A stretch of DNA of 64,000 bases. Origin: Bacillota bacterium (GTDB lineage Bacteria; Bacillota; Sulfobacillia; Sulfobacillales; Sulfobacillaceae). Positions 32,919 through 41,884 of this stretch are shown here, piece after piece. The stretch spans positions 1 to 64,000 of the forward strand of contig JAPNUO010000005.1 of NCBI GenBank assembly GCA_026627065.1. Reading direction: 5' to 3'. Position numbers and translations under genes: made by a program. The notes beneath the pieces are model-generated. The model was given only the letters and a program-made list of their open reading frames with translations. It did no database searches and was not told where the DNA came from. Each line of letters begins with the position of its first letter. Within the stretch, counting starts at the first letter, position 1.

Positions 32919-35900
32919 ATGCCAAAGCAAAAAGTCACGAAAGCAGCGGGACTCGCGTTGGGCTCGTCGATGATGCTGATGAGCCTCATTCCCGCGACGT
33001 CCGTGTTGGCAGCCAGTGGTCCCACGAATAACCCCTACATTACCAGCGTTACCACCACTGTCTCCGGCGACACAGCCACTGCCTCGTCGGTCAGTCAACC
33101 GGCGGGGTTGCACGTGTGGTATCAGTTTCAAGTTGAGACGCCCTCGGGCCATTGGTTTATTGCGCGCCGCTTTGGTCCCGGCAACACCTATACGTTTGTG
33201 CCGCCGGTATCGTCAAGTGGAACTTGGATGATTGAAGCGTATGCGCTGACACAATACCAGGTGGCAAAAAAGATGTGGGGCGCGGCAGTGGGATCGACGC
33301 CGGAGGCGCTGTCGCCCCAAGTGTCGACGGTGAGCATTCAGGGGGCGCCGACCACGGATATTAGCGTCGACGACGTCATCACTTTAACAGCAGTTGCCGA
33401 CAATCGCGACAACAACGTGGTGACGTTGAACCAGCAAGCCACCTGGACCGTGACCACCGCGTCGGGCGGATCGACGTCGGGCGCCACCGTGCAGGCGCTC
33501 GCGTCTGGCGATGAGGCGCTCTTTGAGGCGACGACGCCCGGCGATTACACCGTGACCACCACGTTGGACGGACTCACCAGTTCCACCACTATCGACGTGT
33601 ACGGGGAGGCCGCCGGCGTCCAACTGACCTCGCAAAGTGGGATGCTGGTCGCCGACGGGAGCGCCAGCGATGTCATCACCGCGACCGTCGTTGACGCCAA
33701 CGGCAACGTGGTCTCTAATTTTAACGGGACAGCATCCGTGGTGTTAACGGGGGATCCGTCGGTGCACGCCAATACCGGTACTGTGACCTTTACCAATGGC
33801 GTCGGGAGTTTTACGATTGCGGGGACCGCGACGGGTAACGTGACCGTGGCGCTCAGCAATCTCACCCCCGCCCCAGGCATTCCGGTTGGGAGTCAGTTGA
33901 CCTATGCCGCGACGACAGTGACCCTGGTGGCCCCTGAGCCGGTGGGATTGATGCTGAGCCCGAGTGCGCCGACGCTTCTTGCGTCGCCTAACGAGTCGGC
34001 GACTGTTACCGTCAACCTTGTGGACCAAGACGGCAATCTTATTCCCGCGAACTTTGCCAGCGGGTTCGAGGTGGTGACGCTCAATATTTCGGGGCCAGGG
34101 TCGTTCACGCCGGGAACCGTGACCACGTCTGAAACCGTGTATGTGGCCCCAGGGCTGTCCTGGACGGCCACCGTCTACGACCCCGCAGGCGCTAGCGGCA
34201 CCATCGCGATTACCGCAACGGCTCCCGGTTTGACCGCAGGGTTCACTCAGCTCACCGCCGAACCCGTGGGCATCCCGGCCCAAATTGCTGTGAGTGAAGC
34301 CACCGGCATCACGAGCACAGCCCTCACGTCGTCGGCCAATGGCATCAACCTGAGCGCAGGAACAGAGTACACAAAGTATACGGTGACCTTGGAGGACGCC
34401 AGCGGAACCCCTGTGCCCGCACCCACGGCGGAGACGTTTACCGTGACTGACAACGCGGTGACGGGAAAGGCATATCTCTTGACGTCACTGACTGGCGTCG
34501 CCTCGGCGATTACCGCCATGGCCGGTGACACCGCTCAGGTCACCATGAACGCCGACCAATCGAGTACCACCTTTTACGTGGTCAACACCACGACGCAGTC
34601 TCAGCCCGCCGAGTTGACGATTGCCACCACCAACGACTACGCGATGGTCTCGCCGGTGTCCGCTGTCCTTTCCGCCAGCGCGAGCGCGTCCTACTCTTTT
34701 GTGACGGGGCCCGCGGCCACGGTGGACCTCATGGGTCCGGGCCGGATCCCGGAGGGTCAGTCGGGAACCTATACGGCGATGGTGGCCGACATCAACAACA
34801 ATAGGGTGGTCGAGTCGGGCAGCGTCACCTTTGACATTGCCGGCGACGGAACCTTTGCCAACGGAGCGACCACCCTAACCGAACCGCTGAATGGCCAAGG
34901 CTTGGCGGCTGTGACCGTGTACGCCAGCAGCGGCGCCACCGGCACTATCGCGTTGACGGCCACCATAGGGACCTTTACCTCCACCATGACCATCAACGTG
35001 GAGGATTTGGCGAGCTTGGTGACCAACCTGGCCGTGGAGACGGGGTCGCCCTTAGCGCCGGTGCCGGCGTCGGGGCTTACGCTGAGCGGGCTCAGTAGTC
35101 AGACGTTTACCGTGTATGAGCTGAACGGCGTCAATTCGGTGGTGGCGCCGACGGACAACGTGACGGTGAGCGTGTCGAACGCGAATACGCTGATTCTAGA
35201 GAACGGCACCTCCATTGTCGCGGGGTCGACGCTAACGCTGCCGGCGTCCGCCTTTACCAGCAACTCGGGGGCGACCTTCACCGTTTTGGGCGGCAGCTCG
35301 GGGACGGCGACGGTGACGGTGGCCGACAGCAGCAATCCGGCCGTGCCGGCGGTGTCCTTCCCGGTGACGGTGGATGCGCTGACGGTATCGGCGGCGAGCC
35401 TGACCGGTGCGGGCAACGTGCCGGGGGGCATTGCGACCATTACCGTGAACGGGTTGCCGACGTACGCGTATTACGCGGACAACGTGGCGGATTTTGCGTC
35501 GTACAACCAGGCGACGGGCGTGTTGGAGATGCTGACGCCGGAGATCACGTCGGCGACGGCGGTGGGCATTTACGACGAGGCGACGGACAGCTATGTGCCA
35601 AACACGGGGAACGCGCCGCTGGCGGTGTGGGACATCAACGGGACGTATTACTATTTGGTGTTGGATGAGCCGGCGAACTTGGCGGTCGGGCTAGCGCCCA
35701 ACACGGCGTACGTGGGACTGCAAGTGACGGCGCCGACGGGCAGCCGCGTGCAGATGGCGGTCAACAGCGGCGCTTGGGACGGCAACACCGGCAACACCGA
35801 TGTCGATTACGTGCCGGTCGCCTCCAAGACCACCACGGGTTGGACTGTTGTGCCGTCGAAGAGCTTTACCTTGACCACCCAGGTGTCGCTGCCCAGCCCG

Positions 35901-35942
35901 GGTCCCACTCTGGTTTATCATAACGTCGTGCAGGTGCCTTAA
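32919..35942 (+). CDS. Secreted Ig-like repeat protein (cell-surface or S-layer type)
   Basis: A 1007-residue exported protein. The signal peptide is 'KAAGLALGSSMMLMSLIPATSVLA'-like with cleavage near ASG. The body is Ser/Thr/Ala/Val-rich and repeats bacterial Ig-like (invasin/Big_1-type) segments: 'VQLTSQSGMLVADGSASDVITATVVDANGN', 'GLMLSPSAPTLLASPNESATVTVNLVDQDGN' and 'VDLMGPGRIPEGQSGTYTAMVADINNN' share one pattern. There are no cysteines to speak of and no LPXTG or SLH motif. It could be an S-layer or adhesive surface protein; its low charge and repeats fit an acidophile's surface. A terminator follows. Confidence 0.65.
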   Translation: MPKQKVTKAAGLALGSSMMLMSLIPATSVLAASGPTNNPYITSVTTTVSGDTATASSVSQPAGLHVWYQFQVETPSGHWFIARRFGPGNTYTFVPPVSSSGTWMIEAYALTQYQVAKKMWGAAVGSTPEALSPQVSTVSIQGAPTTDISVDDVITLTAVADNRDNNVVTLNQQATWTVTTASGGSTSGATVQALASGDEALFEATTPGDYTVTTTLDGLTSSTTIDVYGEAAGVQLTSQSGMLVADGSASDVITATVVDANGNVVSNFNGTASVVLTGDPSVHANTGTVTFTNGVGSFTIAGTATGNVTVALSNLTPAPGIPVGSQLTYAATTVTLVAPEPVGLMLSPSAPTLLASPNESATVTVNLVDQDGNLIPANFASGFEVVTLNISGPGSFTPGTVTTSETVYVAPGLSWTATVYDPAGASGTIAITATAPGLTAGFTQLTAEPVGIPAQIAVSEATGITSTALTSSANGINLSAGTEYTKYTVTLEDASGTPVPAPTAETFTVTDNAVTGKAYLLTSLTGVASAITAMAGDTAQVTMNADQSSTTFYVVNTTTQSQPAELTIATTNDYAMVSPVSAVLSASASASYSFVTGPAATVDLMGPGRIPEGQSGTYTAMVADINNNRVVESGSVTFDIAGDGTFANGATTLTEPLNGQGLAAVTVYASSGATGTIALTATIGTFTSTMTINVEDLASLVTNLAVETGSPLAPVPASGLTLSGLSSQTFTVYELNGVNSVVAPTDNVTVSVSNANTLILENGTSIVAGSTLTLPASAFTSNSGATFTVLGGSSGTATVTVADSSNPAVPAVSFPVTVDALTVSAASLTGAGNVPGGIATITVNGLPTYAYYADNVADFASYNQATGVLEMLTPEITSATAVGIYDEATDSYVPNTGNAPLAVWDINGTYYYLVLDEPANLAVGLAPNTAYVGLQVTAPTGSRVQMAVNSGAWDGNTGNTDVDYVPVASKTTTGWTVVPSKSFTLTTQVSLPSPGPTLVYHNVVQVP

Positions 35943-35963
35943 GACCGGAGAGCTCCATGAGCG

Positions 35964-36002
35964 GGGCGAGGCCTTTAGTCTCTTGAAGGCCTCGCCCTTT
36001 GT
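35964..36002 (+). terminator. Rho-independent terminator after the Ig-like protein gene
   Basis: A 12-bp stem (35964-35975 with 35986-35997) and a 10-nt loop are followed by TTTGTT. It ends the transcript of the Ig-like protein gene. Confidence 0.85.
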
Positions 36003-36056
36003 TCGAGAAGCTCTCGTCGCGAATTCGCAAAGAATGCGAAAACTCTAAGAAATAGA

Positions 36057-36114
36057 TTGACAAAAACATCCAAAACGCCTACCATCAATAACGAGTTAAC
36101 TTTATTAATTAACT
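36057..36114 (+). promoter_or_regulatory. Promoter and operator of the secreted glycosidase gene
   Basis: TTGACA (36057-36062), a 17-bp spacer and TACCAT (36080-36085) form a promoter. Just downstream, over the expected transcript start, lies the palindrome AGTTAA-N9-TTAACT (36094-36114). Its right half (TATTAATTAA) resembles the shared element at 13006 and 27636. The layout suits repression by a ROK-type protein. Confidence 0.65.
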
Positions 36115-36132
36115 AAATGGAGGTGACTATGG

Positions 36133-39100
36133 ATGCGTCGTGCCTTTGCCGCAGCCATGACTGCGGCGGCCTTGGCGCTGTATTCGGTGGCCTTTGCGGT
36201 GCCCGCCGAGGCCTCGGGGGCGGCTGGCCCGCTCTATCCAACGACGCCGCTTTTGACCGACAACTTTTCCAGCGGGGTGCTGGCGCCGTTTATTCCCAAC
36301 AACGATCTCACCCCGGGCGGCCAGTGGAGCATCCAGTCGGACAGCCTGGTGGCCACGGACTACGGCAATACCAGCCCGCTGCAAAACCAGATCGCATCCG
36401 TGCCCAAGATAGGAGAAAACGTGGTATTGGATACCACGTTCACCATCAACCAGGTCAATCCCGACAGCTACTACCGCATTGGTCTGTTTGGACGCGGAAG
36501 CGCGCCCGGCACCGGAGCCAGCCAGTGGGACATGGTGTTGGACAACGGAAATCTTGAATTCATCAACCAATATGTCGGCTATCCCACCGTGATCCCCTAT
36601 CCCGTGCAATCCGGCCAATCCTACAACATGCAGATGGTGATCACCGGCGACTGGGTCGGCGGCCGCATTTGGCCGGTCGGCAGCCCCGAGCCGTCGGGGT
36701 GGACAATCACGGGAGAGTTTAAATACACCGGCCCGTTTACCAGCGTGGGCGTCGCCGCCGGCAACGCGGACGTGACGTTTACCAATTTTGCGGTGTATCC
36801 GGCTCCCCCGAGTTTGACCGTGTCGCCCAGCCAGCCCAACGGCGTCTTTACCGGCGAAGGCGCCCACAGTTACACCGCGACGGTGACCGCCAACAATCCG
36901 TCAGAGACCGGCCTTTACTACGTGAACTACCTCGTTGACGACATCAACGGCAATACCGTCGGCCAGGGGCAGGTCCCTGTCTACTTACCGGCTTCCTCAA
37001 GCGGCACATCAGGGGGGACGGCGACGGTGACCGTCACTTTGCCGCCGCTTTCCAACGGGTACTATACGACCACCTTCAGCCTGACCAACCAGCGCGTGCC
37101 CATCACTTACCAAAACCAATACCCGAGCCATCGAAGCCCGCCGCCCGGGGTTCAGCGATCGACGAGGGGCTTTCATCCCTCTGGTTTTGCGCCGCCGCCC
37201 GGCCATACCCTGGTGCAGATTCCGGTGGTGCCCAACCAGACTCCGGCGACCGCGCCGGTCGGCAACACCACCAACCAAATCGTCCAAGTGCCTGAGCCGC
37301 AGAACCTGTCGACCTTGGATCCTGCCTCGGCTTTTGGCATTAATGGTCCGGGCAACCGCTATGGGGTCATTACCCCCAGCCTGGAAGCGCAATGGGTCAA
37401 CGACTACACACTGTTCAAGGAGCAGGGCATCCAGTGGGTGCGCACGGAATTCATGTGGAACTACGTGGAACCGAGCCCGGGCATCTACACTTGGAACCAC
37501 GACGACGGGCTGGTAGAAGCCGGCCATACGGCCCACGTCAACTTGTTGGGCCTCCTGGACTACTGGGGCAACTATGCGGACCCCTTCGGCGCCCATCCCC
37601 AGGTGAGCTTTCAGACCTTCGTGCAAGACTACGATCAATATGTGGCCGCGGTAGTGCAGCGCTACATGCCGGGCGGCACCCTGGCGCAGGAAATGGGGTG
37701 GAAGCATTATGGGATTACCGCCTGGGAAATCTGGAACGAGCCGTCGACGAAAGAATTCTGGCCGTCCCAGAATCCCGCCCAGTACGCTGAGCTGGTGAAG
37801 TCGGCAGCGGCCACCATCAAGGCGATTGAGCCCAACGCCACCATCTTGATGTACAACTGGCAAGATCAGACCGAGGTCGCGGTGGCCGGCACAGACAGCT
37901 TTACCGGCGTTTCCATCCACGACTATCCGGGTCCCGTACGGCCGAGCGAGGCGGAGTTCTATGACGGCGTGCTCTCCCTCCGGCAGTTCCTGACCCAGAA
38001 CGGCATCGGATCGGACCCGATCTGGATGACGGAGAGCGGATGGAGCACCAACTCGGTGACGCTGGCTCAGCAGGCCGAGTATATCGTCCGGGCCGAAATT
38101 CAGAGTCTCGCGGGTTCGCTGAACAAATTCTTTATGTTCACCTGGAATTACCCCGGGTCCGGTTACGGGGAACTCAACGGGGAGTTGCAGCCCAAACCCG
38201 TGTTTGCCGCCATGGCGGCACTGTCGAATCTGCTGGAAGGGTATCAGCCGGCCGCATCCGTCAACCCTATCCAGATGGGGTCGGGCATCCGCGCCTTTGC
38301 CTTTCAGCAGGGAGGAGAGTCGCTGATTGCGCTGTGGTCCAATGTGGGCGACGGCACTATTACCTTGCCGCCGGGACCTCTCCGCGTGTACGACTGGATG
38401 GGGAATCCGCTGTCCATGACCCAAGGCCGGTGGGTGCTGCCCTTAAGCGGAAAGCCGCTTTACATCGAAGCGCCGATGGCGGCGAACGCCCTCGCCGCTA
38501 TCGTCCAGCATGGCACCATTGAAGGCATTGCACCGGTGGCGCTGACTATCAACAATCTGCCTGCGTCGCCCACGGCCTTGCCGTCGCTGAGCGTGACGCT
38601 CACGGATCAAATCAACGTGCCCGTGTCCGGCACTCTGCAGCTCACCCTGCCGACGGGATGGGAGGCTTCGACTGCGGCCAATTCCGCAGACTCGGCCAGC
38701 CCGTCGGTGTCTTTTGGGCCCCTCGATCCCAGCGCCAGCACCGCGGCTGCGTTTACGCTCGACCGGTTTGAGGCGAACGCTGCCAATCAGTACACAATTG
38801 ATGCCACGGCGAACGTGTCGCTGGGGAGCTTGGGTCCGGAGCCGCCTGGCCCGGGTGCTCCGCCAGGGTTGACTAATTCGGAAGCCAACGCCGCTACCGT
38901 GACGGTGAGCGCGTCAGTGCCTGTCTCGGCTTTTGAAACCGTTTACGGGCATTCGGCCCTGAGCGGGACGTTCCAAGACTGGGCCAATGCGACGCCATTG
39001 CCCGTGGATCTGGCCAGCCAAAACGTAGGGATTCCCGACTGGAGTCCCTCGCTGGAATCGGCAACGGGGTATACCATGTGGAGCCACCAGTACTTTTACT

Positions 39101-39897
39101 TTGCCGCCCAAGTCACTTCGTCCACCCCCTTTAACGAGCCGTACACCGGGTTTGACATCTGGGAGGGCGACAGCCTGCAGTTGTTCTGGGATCCGGAGAA
39201 CGCCAAGACGACGTCCTATGACCCGGCCGACGGCCAGGTCGACATTGGCATTGCTAAGACGCCAGCCGGCAATGAAGCCTACGAATTTGACGGGCCCACC
39301 CCGGGACTTCTCTCGAATGTCAAGATGACCATCGTGCCGGGGCCGAGCGGGGGAGACATGTGGTACGAGGTGGCCATTCCCCTCTCCGATCTGCCGGATT
39401 TCGCGGATCAGGCGGGCACCCAATACGGCTTCAACTTTTTGGTCAACTACAACAACGGCAGCGGCCGCGTGGGGTGGATTTGGCTGGCCCCCGGCATCGG
39501 GAATGCCTTTGATCCTGCTGAATGGCCCACCTTCAGCGTGGTCAATTCCGAGGGGCTGGCGGCGGCCCGCCTAGATGCGGCGAACACCTCGCAGACATTG
39601 ACCTTTACACCGGACAGCGAAGGGGCTCTCTTGACCGTCGACAATAACGGCCTAAGTTCCCTGACGGTGACCGCCCCCAACGGCCAAACATTGACGCTGG
39701 AGGCGTCGAGCAGCGCCGCTGCCAGTGCGACGCCGTCGGGATCCAATCCCACGGTGCCGATCTTGGCCGAGGGGACGACGACGATCAACCTGGCGAACTA
39801 CCTCAATGGCACCGGCAGTCAGAGCCTGACGGTCACCGCCGCGCCGAGTTCCGGCACGTCCGCCATCGTCAGCGTGGACAACGGCGTCAATCCCTAG
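36133..39897 (+). CDS. Secreted multidomain glycoside hydrolase (GH39/GH5-like) with CBM9-type domain
   Basis: A 1254-residue exported enzyme. A signal peptide ('AAMTAAALALYSVAFAVPAEA') is followed by a beta-sandwich domain (about 30-230) and a Pro-rich linker. The clan A TIM barrel (about 395-700) has the acid/base in 'AWEIWNEP' (Glu536) and the nucleophile in 'WMTESGW' (Glu634). Next come an Ig-like domain and a CBM9-like carbohydrate-binding domain (about 935-1140: 'FDIWEGDSLQLFWDPEN', 'YEVAIPLSDLPDF'), then a C-terminal beta domain. It probably starts breakdown of an external polysaccharide, supplying the importer at 27723. Exact family and substrate are not settled. ATG 36133 follows GGAGGTGA. 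Confidence 0.78.
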   Translation: MRRAFAAAMTAAALALYSVAFAVPAEASGAAGPLYPTTPLLTDNFSSGVLAPFIPNNDLTPGGQWSIQSDSLVATDYGNTSPLQNQIASVPKIGENVVLDTTFTINQVNPDSYYRIGLFGRGSAPGTGASQWDMVLDNGNLEFINQYVGYPTVIPYPVQSGQSYNMQMVITGDWVGGRIWPVGSPEPSGWTITGEFKYTGPFTSVGVAAGNADVTFTNFAVYPAPPSLTVSPSQPNGVFTGEGAHSYTATVTANNPSETGLYYVNYLVDDINGNTVGQGQVPVYLPASSSGTSGGTATVTVTLPPLSNGYYTTTFSLTNQRVPITYQNQYPSHRSPPPGVQRSTRGFHPSGFAPPPGHTLVQIPVVPNQTPATAPVGNTTNQIVQVPEPQNLSTLDPASAFGINGPGNRYGVITPSLEAQWVNDYTLFKEQGIQWVRTEFMWNYVEPSPGIYTWNHDDGLVEAGHTAHVNLLGLLDYWGNYADPFGAHPQVSFQTFVQDYDQYVAAVVQRYMPGGTLAQEMGWKHYGITAWEIWNEPSTKEFWPSQNPAQYAELVKSAAATIKAIEPNATILMYNWQDQTEVAVAGTDSFTGVSIHDYPGPVRPSEAEFYDGVLSLRQFLTQNGIGSDPIWMTESGWSTNSVTLAQQAEYIVRAEIQSLAGSLNKFFMFTWNYPGSGYGELNGELQPKPVFAAMAALSNLLEGYQPAASVNPIQMGSGIRAFAFQQGGESLIALWSNVGDGTITLPPGPLRVYDWMGNPLSMTQGRWVLPLSGKPLYIEAPMAANALAAIVQHGTIEGIAPVALTINNLPASPTALPSLSVTLTDQINVPVSGTLQLTLPTGWEASTAANSADSASPSVSFGPLDPSASTAAAFTLDRFEANAANQYTIDATANVSLGSLGPEPPGPGAPPGLTNSEANAATVTVSASVPVSAFETVYGHSALSGTFQDWANATPLPVDLASQNVGIPDWSPSLESATGYTMWSHQYFYFAAQVTSSTPFNEPYTGFDIWEGDSLQLFWDPENAKTTSYDPADGQVDIGIAKTPAGNEAYEFDGPTPGLLSNVKMTIVPGPSGGDMWYEVAIPLSDLPDFADQAGTQYGFNFLVNYNNGSGRVGWIWLAPGIGNAFDPAEWPTFSVVNSEGLAAARLDAANTSQTLTFTPDSEGALLTVDNNGLSSLTVTAPNGQTLTLEASSSAAASATPSGSNPTVPILAEGTTTINLANYLNGTGSQSLTVTAAPSSGTSAIVSVDNGVNP

Positions 39898-39909
39898 CAC
39901 GCGGTTTTT

Positions 39910-39950
39910 CCAGCCGGCACTTTCGCCAGAGGGTGCCGGCTGGTTCTCTG
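39910..39950 (+). terminator. Rho-independent terminator after the glycosidase gene
   Basis: A perfect 11-bp stem (39910-39920 with 39933-39943) and 12-nt loop are followed by TTCTCTGTT. A run of T before the stem also allows some minus-strand function. Confidence 0.8.
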
Positions 39951-40077
39951 TTGCCTAGGATTTGGCGGCTGCTTGCGTCGTGGGAACGGTTGCGCGAACA
40001 TTCCCTACGGATTCGCGAGCAATCCAATTTTTAATTTTTATTTTGCTCAATAATGCGTGAAGATCTTCGATGCGGAC

Positions 40078-40083
40078 TATAAT
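40078..40083 (+). promoter_or_regulatory. -10 element upstream of the ThuA gene
   Basis: A perfect TATAAT lies about 270 nt before the ThuA start, without a good -35 box. The leader (40084-40350) holds a possible 28-codon ORF starting at GTG 40136 after GAGAGGGGG, ending at 40222; whether it is translated is unknown. Confidence 0.4.
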
Positions 40084-40350
40084 AGCGTTGGACCAAAATT
40101 GGTACGATTTTAACGTAAAAGAGAGGGGGTGGGCTGTGCGTACGGCTGCACCCGGCTCCGCGAGTTCCTTTCGCGTAGAGTTCAGCATACCCTTCCCTAG
40201 GGCAAGCGGACCGCGCCCATGAGCAGCGTCGAGGTATCTTTAACGGGAGGCATGGCCTCAGAAGGCCGAGGAGGGATGGCCTCTTTGGGGAAATAAATCG
40301 GAATGGCGCCAAAACACCGGCAAGGTGGGGCGCGCGGGGGGAAAGGACCA

Positions 40351-41067
40351 ATGGTGCGGGTCACCGTGTGGAATGAGTATCGCCATGAAAAGCAAGACGC
40401 CGCTGTCCAAGCCGTTTATCCTCAAGGAATCCATCGAACCATTCAAGAGGCGCTGTCTCCCCATTATGCGGTAGACACTGCCACCTTGGATGAACCGGAG
40501 CATGGGCTCACGACCGCCGTGCTGGAGCGCACCGACGTGCTCATCTGGTGGGGGCACATGGCGCACGATGCGGTACGCGACGACATCGTCGATCGCGTGT
40601 ATCGCCGCGTGTTGGACGGCATGGGGCTCATTGCCCTGCATTCAGCCCATTATTCCAAGATTTTTAGGAAACTCATGGGCACCACGTGTAGCCTTCGCTG
40701 GCGGGATGACGGGGAACACGAACGGCTATGGGTCGTGAATCCGAGGCACCCGATTGTGAACGGATTGCCGCTCTGGATTGATCTGCCTCAAGAGGAGATG
40801 TACGGCGAGTTTTTTGACATTCCTCACCCCGAGGAGATCATTTTTTTGAGCTGGTTTCCCGGCGGGGAGGTGTTCCGCAGCGGCGTGACCTTTACCCGGG
40901 GACGCGGTCGCATCTTTTACTTTCGCCCAGGTCACGAGACCTTTGGGACCTACTTTCACCCGCTGGTCCAAAAGGTCCTGGTCAACGCTGTCGCCTGGGC
41001 TGCGCCTACGAGCGGACCCACGCCCGTCTTCGGCCGGGCGGAGCCGCTCGAGCCCTCGGCCTCATAA
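40351..41067 (+). CDS. ThuA-like protein
   Basis: A 238-residue member of the ThuA (trehalose utilisation) family, which has a class I amidotransferase-like fold. Motifs are '[11 protein letters not shown]', '[11 protein letters not shown]', '[12 protein letters not shown]', 'HPIVNGLP' and '[11 protein letters not shown]'. ThuA genes accompany Gfo/Idh dehydrogenases that make 3-keto-glycosides. The start at ATG 40351 is preferred over 40303 because GGAAAGG is just upstream. It leads into the GC-rich cluster of isomerases and oxidoreductases, where it probably takes part in keto-sugar handling. Its own biochemical activity is not established. Confidence 0.82.
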   Translation: MVRVTVWNEYRHEKQDAAVQAVYPQGIHRTIQEALSPHYAVDTATLDEPEHGLTTAVLERTDVLIWWGHMAHDAVRDDIVDRVYRRVLDGMGLIALHSAHYSKIFRKLMGTTCSLRWRDDGEHERLWVVNPRHPIVNGLPLWIDLPQEEMYGEFFDIPHPEEIIFLSWFPGGEVFRSGVTFTRGRGRIFYFRPGHETFGTYFHPLVQKVLVNAVAWAAPTSGPTPVFGRAEPLEPSAS

Positions 41068-41102
41068 GGTCAAAAGATCGGGTCCTCATCATGTCAAGCA
41101 AA

Positions 41103-41140
41103 AAGGAGGGAGCCCGCCACCGCGGGTGGCGGGACGCGTC
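41103..41140 (+). promoter_or_regulatory. ribosome site separated from its start by a hairpin
   Basis: AAGGAGG (41103-41109) lies 31 nt before ATG 41141. Between them is a perfect 9-bp hairpin (41113-41121 with 41125-41133, 3-nt loop). If it folds, the effective spacing falls to about 10 nt, so the hairpin may bring the site to the start. Confidence 0.5.
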
Positions 41141-41884
41141 ATGAAAATCGGACTCCAACTCTGGACCGTGCGGCATGAGGCCGCGCGCGATTTCGCGGAG
41201 AGCCTCCGCCAAGTGGCGGCGGTCGGCTACCGGGCGGTGGAATTCGCCGGCTACGGCGGCTGGCCCGCCGACGAATTGAAAGGGCTCGTGACGGACCTCG
41301 GGCTCAGGCCGGTGTCCAGCCACGTGGGCTGGGAGCGGCTCCGCCACCACCGCGACGAGGAACTGGCGTACGCCCAGACCCTGGGCCTGGAATACCTGGT
41401 CTGCCCCGGCCTGCCGGAGGCGGTGCGGCAGGATCCGGCGGCGGCGCGCGCTGGCTTGGTGGAGATCGCCGCCGGGTGCCGGGCGGCCGGCCTCACCTTC
41501 GGCTACCACAATCACGCCGTCGAACTCACGGAGCGCGGACCGGACGGCCGCCCACTCTTGGACGCGCTGCTGGGGGAGCCGGTGGCCGCCGAACTCGACC
41601 TCTATTGGCTGGCCGCCGGCGGGGCCGACCCCCAGACCTCTCTCGCCCGGTACGCCGGGCAGGTGCCGCTGGTGCACTTAAAGGACATGGCGCCCGATCG
41701 GCGCCACGATGTGGAGGTGGGGCAGGGCGTCTTGCCCTGGGCCGCGCTCCGGGCCGCGGCGGCCGCCGCCCAGGTGGCGTGGGGGTTCGTCGAGCAGGAA
41801 GACTTTACCGACAGCCCGTGGCCGCGCATCGCCCAGAGCCTCGCCTTTCTCCGGGCCACCTTTGGCGAGGAGGCGATCGTATGA
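41141..41884 (+). CDS. Sugar isomerase/epimerase or keto-glycoside lyase-like TIM-barrel protein
   Basis: A 247-residue xylose isomerase-like TIM barrel. It has 'LQLWTVRHEAARDF', 'TFGYHNHAVEL', 'ELDLYWLAAGG' and 'VPLVHLKDMAP', the set of metal-binding positions seen in this family. It closely resembles the protein at 46152 in motif order. The gene is very GC-rich compared with neighbours before 41000. It overlaps the following oxidoreductase by ATGA. In oxidation-elimination pathways such barrels cleave the 3-keto-glycoside made by a Gfo/Idh partner; that role is inferred. Confidence 0.78.
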   Translation: MKIGLQLWTVRHEAARDFAESLRQVAAVGYRAVEFAGYGGWPADELKGLVTDLGLRPVSSHVGWERLRHHRDEELAYAQTLGLEYLVCPGLPEAVRQDPAAARAGLVEIAAGCRAAGLTFGYHNHAVELTERGPDGRPLLDALLGEPVAAELDLYWLAAGGADPQTSLARYAGQVPLVHLKDMAPDRRHDVEVGQGVLPWAALRAAAAAAQVAWGFVEQEDFTDSPWPRIAQSLAFLRATFGEEAIV

